A stretch of DNA of 59,840 nucleotides from positions 1 to 59,840 of the forward strand of contig MFGB01000017.1 of assembly GCA_001780275.1 (NCBI GenBank). Direction: 5' to 3'. Source of the stretch: Candidatus Falkowbacteria bacterium RIFOXYA2_FULL_47_19. Its GTDB lineage: Bacteria > Patescibacteriota > Patescibacteriia > Patescibacteriales > UBA12075. Shown one piece after another: positions 55,914-59,840 of this stretch. Within the stretch, counting starts at the first letter, position 1. Each line of letters opens with the position of its first letter. The notes under the pieces are model-generated. The model worked only from the letters and a program-made list of their open reading frames with translations, was not told the DNA's origin and made no database searches. The position numbers and the translations under genes were made by a program.

Positions 55914-57412
55914 TTGTTTTTCAGCTTGCTATATATTTTTTTTGCCAACAGAAAATTTTCTTCGGATAAGATAGAAAAAGCTACAGCCGAAAGCGTGTGT
56001 ACCACTAAACGATTTTTTATTATATATTTTATAATTTGCGGCATCATCGTGAATTGCGCCTTAAATCCGGTCCACGAGGAAAACGCCCTGTCCAAAGACA
56101 AATGATTCAGCATCAGTTCTTTATATTCTAGAAGTTCGCTATACGGGTGTTCCAGGGTAAAAATTGGCGTGGGCATATCAGTGAGCCAATAATTATCATC
56201 TATTATACCGCCCTCCTTGGCGATTGCGTACACCTCTGTGCCCGGAAAAATCGCCAGCAAGGGAAATCCTTCGCCAAAATGAAAGTATTTTATTTTCTGT
56301 ATTTTTTTTGCAAAAATTATTGTTTCCTTGATTGTTTCAATTGTTTCTCCGGGAAGACCAACTATCAAGAACATTTTAACCACAATATCGGTTTTGGCGA
56401 ATAATTCATATGCCCTTACGGTATCTTCCTGGGTTACGCCCTTGTGGCATTTTTTTAATATTTTTTCGTTAGCGCTTTCCAGGCCGAGAAATACTTTAAT
56501 GAAGTTTGTTTCAATCAGCTTATCTACCATCTCCGGGCTTATTGGCTTCATTCTGGCGACGCAAATAAAACCGATTTTTTTCATTTTTCTTTTAAGTACC
56601 TCGTTGCAGAATTCTATTACCCGCTCATTATTTACAAAAAACGTGTCATCCTGAATCCAGATTTTTCCAATTTGGGGAAACTTATTTATCAACCATTCAA
56701 TCTCATCAACTACATTTTTAATAGATCTAAACCTCACACGCCTATTAGAAATCGTATCCAGGCAGCAAAAACTGCAATTAAAAGGACAGCCCCTGGCGGT
56801 TAGTATGCAGGCTGTGCCCCGTTTATTATTTTCAAAAAATACTTCATGTTTCGGCCAGGGTAAACTATCAAGATTTTCTATGGGTGCCCTGGGACTGGTT
56901 TTAATAACGCCGTTATAGTAGTGTGCTATGCCGTTTACCTGGTTTAAGTTTTTTTTACCGGACAATTCGGTAAGTAGTTCTATCAAAGTTATTTCGCCTT
57001 CTCCTAAAACAGTAATGACGAATGGATACTTCCTAATTATCTGATCGTACATTATGGTGGCATGAATACCGCCAATAATTAACTGAATATTTGGAAAATT
57101 TTTATGTATATATTCAATTAGACGGAACGTACTTACCCGGTTATTCGTAAGAACCTGAAAGCCAATGGCTTCTGGCTGGAAATTTTCAATAGAAGTAATA
57201 ACTTTTTTAAAACATTCGTCGTCGCTATAGTTGTTTAAAAATAAGTTTTTTACATCAAAATTATTTTTTTCCAAAACGGCATGCAAGTATGCCAGACTAA
57301 GGGGATAGTGTGACTCTTCTGTTGTTTTGCCGCCTTTAGCAAGCCTGGCGCTTGAACCCTGCATGTCTATGTCTTCAAAGTTACTTGACACCAGTAATAT
57401 TTTTTTTATCAT
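55910..57412 (-). CDS. B12-binding-type radical SAM protein (7 of 7)
   Basis: 500 residues. A B12-like domain opens ILLVSSNFEDIDMQGSSARL, followed by IGFQVLTNNRVSTFRLIE, LIIGGIHATIMYDQI and VLGEGEITLI. The radical SAM motif is C209-x3-C213-x2-C216 in ARGCPFNCSFCC, with WIQDDTFFVNNERVIEF and VFLGLESANEKIL after it. Nearly every motif has the same wording as in the protein at 33585, 22 kb away. The C-terminal basic and hydrophobic stretch recurs too. It lies between the FkbM methyltransferase gene (13 bases upstream) and the putative GT. Confidence 0.92.
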   Translation of the reverse strand: MIKKILLVSSNFEDIDMQGSSARLAKGGKTTEESHYPLSLAYLHAVLEKNNFDVKNLFLNNYSDDECFKKVITSIENFQPEAIGFQVLTNNRVSTFRLIEYIHKNFPNIQLIIGGIHATIMYDQIIRKYPFVITVLGEGEITLIELLTELSGKKNLNQVNGIAHYYNGVIKTSPRAPIENLDSLPWPKHEVFFENNKRGTACILTARGCPFNCSFCCLDTISNRRVRFRSIKNVVDEIEWLINKFPQIGKIWIQDDTFFVNNERVIEFCNEVLKRKMKKIGFICVARMKPISPEMVDKLIETNFIKVFLGLESANEKILKKCHKGVTQEDTVRAYELFAKTDIVVKMFLIVGLPGETIETIKETIIFAKKIQKIKYFHFGEGFPLLAIFPGTEVYAIAKEGGIIDDNYWLTDMPTPIFTLEHPYSELLEYKELMLNHLSLDRAFSSWTGFKAQFTMMPQIIKYIIKNRLVVHTLSAVAFSILSEENFLLAKKIYSKLKNK

Positions 57413-57425
57413 AGATGCGGCGGAT

Positions 57426-58142
57426 TTAGTAGTTAATCCATTTTTTGTGCGTAAATATAGAATTCAGGCCGGTTTGCCCGTAAATAAGGTAGCCGACGCC
57501 TAGTAGAAAATTTATTAACTCTTTGTTCTCATTGGTTGACCTATAACCGCCGTACCCCATAGTTTCAGCGCAGATGATTTTGGGAAAATTTTTAACGTAG
57601 TCTATGGTTTGGAGTATTTCCAGTTCCGTGCCCTCGGTATCAATATTTAAAAATGGTGGAAAGATGCCATTGTTGTATTTGTTGATGACGCTGTTTAGTG
57701 TAGCGATCGGAATTTCATCTATGGCAATGATTTTAAAATTATGTTTTTTCTCGTATTCACGGGCTTCGTTTTCCGAAAAAGTGTTCAGGGTAGATTCGTT
57801 TAATCGAAAATAAGGCATTATTCCTTCTTTTGTATAAACTCCAAGATTCAGATTTATATCACGTTTTCTTTTGCCAAACAATTTAAAATTATTTTTGTCC
57901 GGCTCAACGTTAATGCCGCGCCAGCCGTTCTTGTAGAACAGGGCGGTATTACTGAATCGTTTCGGGTGGTGCGCGCCGACATCAATGTACAAAAGACTGT
58001 CTTTCGGGAATTTTTTTACGAGCGAAAACATAATAAGATCTTCCCCACACTGAGAATACGATATTTTTTTATATGATTTTAATGAACCAGTATAAAAATT
58101 TTTTACAAATCGCGGTATTGTTTTTTTGAATTCGTTAATCAT
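57426..58142 (-). CDS. FkbM family methyltransferase
   Basis: 238 residues with [13 protein letters not shown], the SAM-binding [29 protein letters not shown], and the family signature [19 protein letters not shown] near the end. FkbM enzymes O-methylate polyketides and, often, sugars of surface glycans. It overlaps the fcl gene by 4 bases and precedes a radical SAM gene, so it is part of the same fucose-containing glycan unit. Confidence 0.93.
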   Translation of the reverse strand: MINEFKKTIPRFVKNFYTGSLKSYKKISYSQCGEDLIMFSLVKKFPKDSLLYIDVGAHHPKRFSNTALFYKNGWRGINVEPDKNNFKLFGKRKRDINLNLGVYTKEGIMPYFRLNESTLNTFSENEAREYEKKHNFKIIAIDEIPIATLNSVINKYNNGIFPPFLNIDTEGTELEILQTIDYVKNFPKIICAETMGYGGYRSTNENKELINFLLGVGYLIYGQTGLNSIFTHKKWINY

Positions 58143-59131
58143 TTTTTTATTCTATAGTTGTTTAAAAACCATCCATAAGTTTCCTTAACGCCTTCTTTTA
58201 GCCCGATCTTATGCCTCCATCCCAAGTCATGCAATTTAGATACATCTAAAAGTTTCCGCGGCGTGCCGTCGGGCTTGCTCGCGTCCCAGATTATTTTGCC
58301 CTTGAAGTCAACGATGTCTTTTGTTATTTCCGCCAGCCCCCTAATGGTTATGTCTTCGCCGGTGCCAATATTGACTATTTCCGAGCTGTCATAATTTTTC
58401 ATCAAAAATACGCATGCGTCGGCCAGGTCGTCAACGTGCAAAAATTCGCGTTTCGGCGAGCCGGTGCCCCAGAGCGTAACCGCACCGTTACTTATCTTTG
58501 CCTCATGGAATTTCCGGATCATGGCCGGCAGAACATGGGAGTTTTCCAGGTCAAAATTATCATTCGGTCCGTAAAGATTCGTCGGCATGACCGAAATAAA
58601 CCTCGTAAAATCGCTTTGCTCACCCGAGGCAGGATCCGTACCATATTGCTCGTTAAAACTTTGGCACATTTTTATCCCGGCGATTTTGGCGGTGGCGTAT
58701 GCGTCGTTCGTTTCCTCTAGAGGACCGGTCATTAGGTATTCCTCTTTGATCGGCTGAGGACAGTCGCGTGGATAAATACAGGACGAGCCTAAAAATAAAA
58801 GTTTTTTAATTTTATATTTCCAGGCGTTAAAAATAATATTATTTTGTATTTGCAGGTTTTCGTAAATAAAATCCGCCTTATATCGTTTATTCGCCATAAT
58901 GCCGCCCACCTTGGCCGCGGCTAAAAAGACATACTCCGGTTTTTGGCTCTCAAAAAATTCTTTTACTGCCGGCTGGCTGGTCAAGTCCAGTTCCTGACGG
59001 GTGCGCAGGATCAGGTTGTCATAACCTTCTTTTTGCAGGCGCCTTTGAATCGCCGAGCCGACGAGCCCGCGATGCCCGGCTACGAAGATTTTGGATTTTT
59101 TTTCTATCGGCACGATGGTGTTATTTAACAA
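58139..59131 (-). CDS. fcl: GDP-L-fucose synthase
   Basis: 330 residues of extended-SDR fold. The enzyme epimerises and reduces GDP-4-keto-6-deoxy-mannose to GDP-L-fucose with NADPH. It has [18 protein letters not shown], the [17 protein letters not shown] block typical of Fcl/Wca[21 protein letters not shown], and Y-x3-K in [13 protein letters not shown]. The insertion [20 protein letters not shown] is slightly longer than usual. Start overlaps the gmd end by 11 bases. It supplies the donor for the GT10 and GT11 enzymes in the next operon. Confidence 0.96.
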   Translation of the reverse strand: MLNNTIVPIEKKSKIFVAGHRGLVGSAIQRRLQKEGYDNLILRTRQELDLTSQPAVKEFFESQKPEYVFLAAAKVGGIMANKRYKADFIYENLQIQNNIIFNAWKYKIKKLLFLGSSCIYPRDCPQPIKEEYLMTGPLEETNDAYATAKIAGIKMCQSFNEQYGTDPASGEQSDFTRFISVMPTNLYGPNDNFDLENSHVLPAMIRKFHEAKISNGAVTLWGTGSPKREFLHVDDLADACVFLMKNYDSSEIVNIGTGEDITIRGLAEITKDIVDFKGKIIWDASKPDGTPRKLLDVSKLHDLGWRHKIGLKEGVKETYGWFLNNYRIKK

Positions 59132-59840
59132 AATTTAATATACCCAAACGAATATTCTCATTCTCCTTTTTTTTGCTCATTTTTTTGTAGTTATCTTCAT
59201 AATCATGTTTTGTCATTATTTCCACTAATTTTTCAAATCTAACTTCCGGCTCCCAGTTTAATTTTGTTTTAGCTTTAGAATAATCGCCAAGAAGTACGTC
59301 CACCTCGGTCGGACGGAAATATTTCGGATCGATTTCGATTATGGTTTTGCCGGTCCGGCGATCGATGCCTTTTTCCCGGATTCCTTCTCCGTCCCAAGCT
59401 AAATCAATATCAAGACATCTTGCGGTTAGATCGATCAATTCTTTGACGGTATGAGTTTCTCCGGTCGCTAAGATATAGTCATCCGGTTCGTCTTTTTGAA
59501 GCATAAGCCACATGCCGCGCACGAAATCCGGAGCGTATCCCCAATCCCGTTTGGCGTGCATATGGCCCACATGAAGCTTTTCGTCCAATCCCAGCTTTAT
59601 CCGGGCAAGACCGCGGGTAACTTTGCGGGTAACGAAGGTTTCTCCGCGGCGCGGCGATTCATGATTAAATAGAATCCCGTTAACCGTAAAAATATTATAG
59701 CTTTCTCTATAATTTTTAGTCATCCAGTAAGCGTAAACCTTGGCCGCGGCGTAAGGGGAGCGGGGGTAAAAAACCGTATTTTCCGTTATCGGTAGGTCTT
59801 CCGGTTTGACTTTGCCGAACATCTCCGAAGAAGACGCTTG
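59121..59840 (-). CDS. gmd: GDP-mannose 4,6-dehydratase, 3' part
   Basis: The gene runs off the right edge of the window. 239 residues are present, with the frame open to the last base ([11 protein letters not shown] at the truncated end, the usual ASTSELYGKV block). [20 protein letters not shown] carries the catalytic Y-x3-[21 protein letters not shown] and [15 protein letters not shown] are classic Gmd motifs. The N-terminal NAD-binding half lies outside. The product, GDP-4-keto-6-deoxy-D-mannose, is used by fcl. An added C-terminal tail of about 30 residues rich in Lys and Glu follows. Confidence 0.96.
   Translation of the reverse strand, partial: QASSSEMFGKVKPEDLPITENTVFYPRSPYAAAKVYAYWMTKNYRESYNIFTVNGILFNHESPRRGETFVTRKVTRGLARIKLGLDEKLHVGHMHAKRDWGYAPDFVRGMWLMLQKDEPDDYILATGETHTVKELIDLTARCLDIDLAWDGEGIREKGIDRRTGKTIIEIDPKYFRPTEVDVLLGDYSKAKTKLNWEPEVRFEKLVEIMTKHDYEDNYKKMSKKKENENIRLGILNFVK

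Overview
The window looks like a chromosomal segment of an uncultivated bacterium, most probably of the Patescibacteria (CPR/Parcubacteria type). This is an inference from gene content and style: a GatC-GatA pair without GatB nearby, compact operons with gaps of a few bases, very short or leaderless 5' ends, a PilX-like minor pilin, small GxxExxY and four-helix-bundle accessory genes, and heptamer or palindromic junk repeats between and inside genes. TGA acts as a stop (ligA, gatC), so the Gly-TGA code of Gracilibacteria is not used. No rRNA or ribosomal protein gene is present to settle the lineage.

Layout. (1) 1-8.6 kb, housekeeping on the + strand: a pilin fused to a fibrinogen-like domain, ligA, a GxxExxY gene, gatC, gatA, a 5'-truncated four-helix-bundle gene, an anchored DsbA-like protein, tRNA-Ser(GGA), a membrane protein and a DUF1285-like protein. 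The three gaps of the ligA-gatC-gatA run each hold a related ~98-nt palindromic element. The middle one is split, with the GxxExxY gene sitting between its halves. (2) 8.7-28.5 kb, + strand glycan locus: glycosyltransferases (GTs) of several folds, four methyltransferase domains, two B12-binding-type radical SAM proteins, a carbamoyltransferase and two membrane GTs. An AbiEi/AbiEii toxin-antitoxin pair is inserted near its start. (3) 28.5-47.3 kb, - strand glycan locus: a near-gapless 17-gene run behind a small helix-turn-helix (HTH) gene whose promoter carries three helically phased 10-bp repeats. It encodes a flippase, four radical SAM proteins, a split transketolase, two SDR enzymes, methyltransferases, a carbamoyltransferase, and GT10 and GT11 fucosyltransferases. 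The + and - loci end tail to tail with overlapping 3' ends. (4) 47.3-49.8 kb, - strand: cupin, histidine phosphatase and two tandem sugar nucleotidyltransferases. (5) 49.9-51.5 kb, + strand: an inositol-phosphatase-like enzyme coupled to a probable 2H phosphoesterase. (6) 51.6-59.8 kb, - strand: gmd and fcl (GDP-L-fucose), an FkbM methyltransferase, a seventh radical SAM protein, a GT, an Rpe-RpiB fusion, an FGGY kinase and a glycerophosphodiesterase.

Together the genes describe synthesis, decoration and export of a heavily modified, fucosylated surface glycan. Activated sugars come from gmd/fcl, the nucleotidyltransferases, the SDRs and possibly a transketolase-based branching step. Chains are built by soluble and membrane GTs, flipped by the Wzx-like protein, and decorated by O-methyl-, carbamoyl- and probably B12/radical-SAM-catalysed changes. 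The most unusual signals are the seven radical SAM proteins in one glycan region, the GxxExxY gene between terminal inverted repeats matching its neighbours' stand-alone repeats, the heptamer arrays inside coding sequence, and the phased operator heading the - operon.
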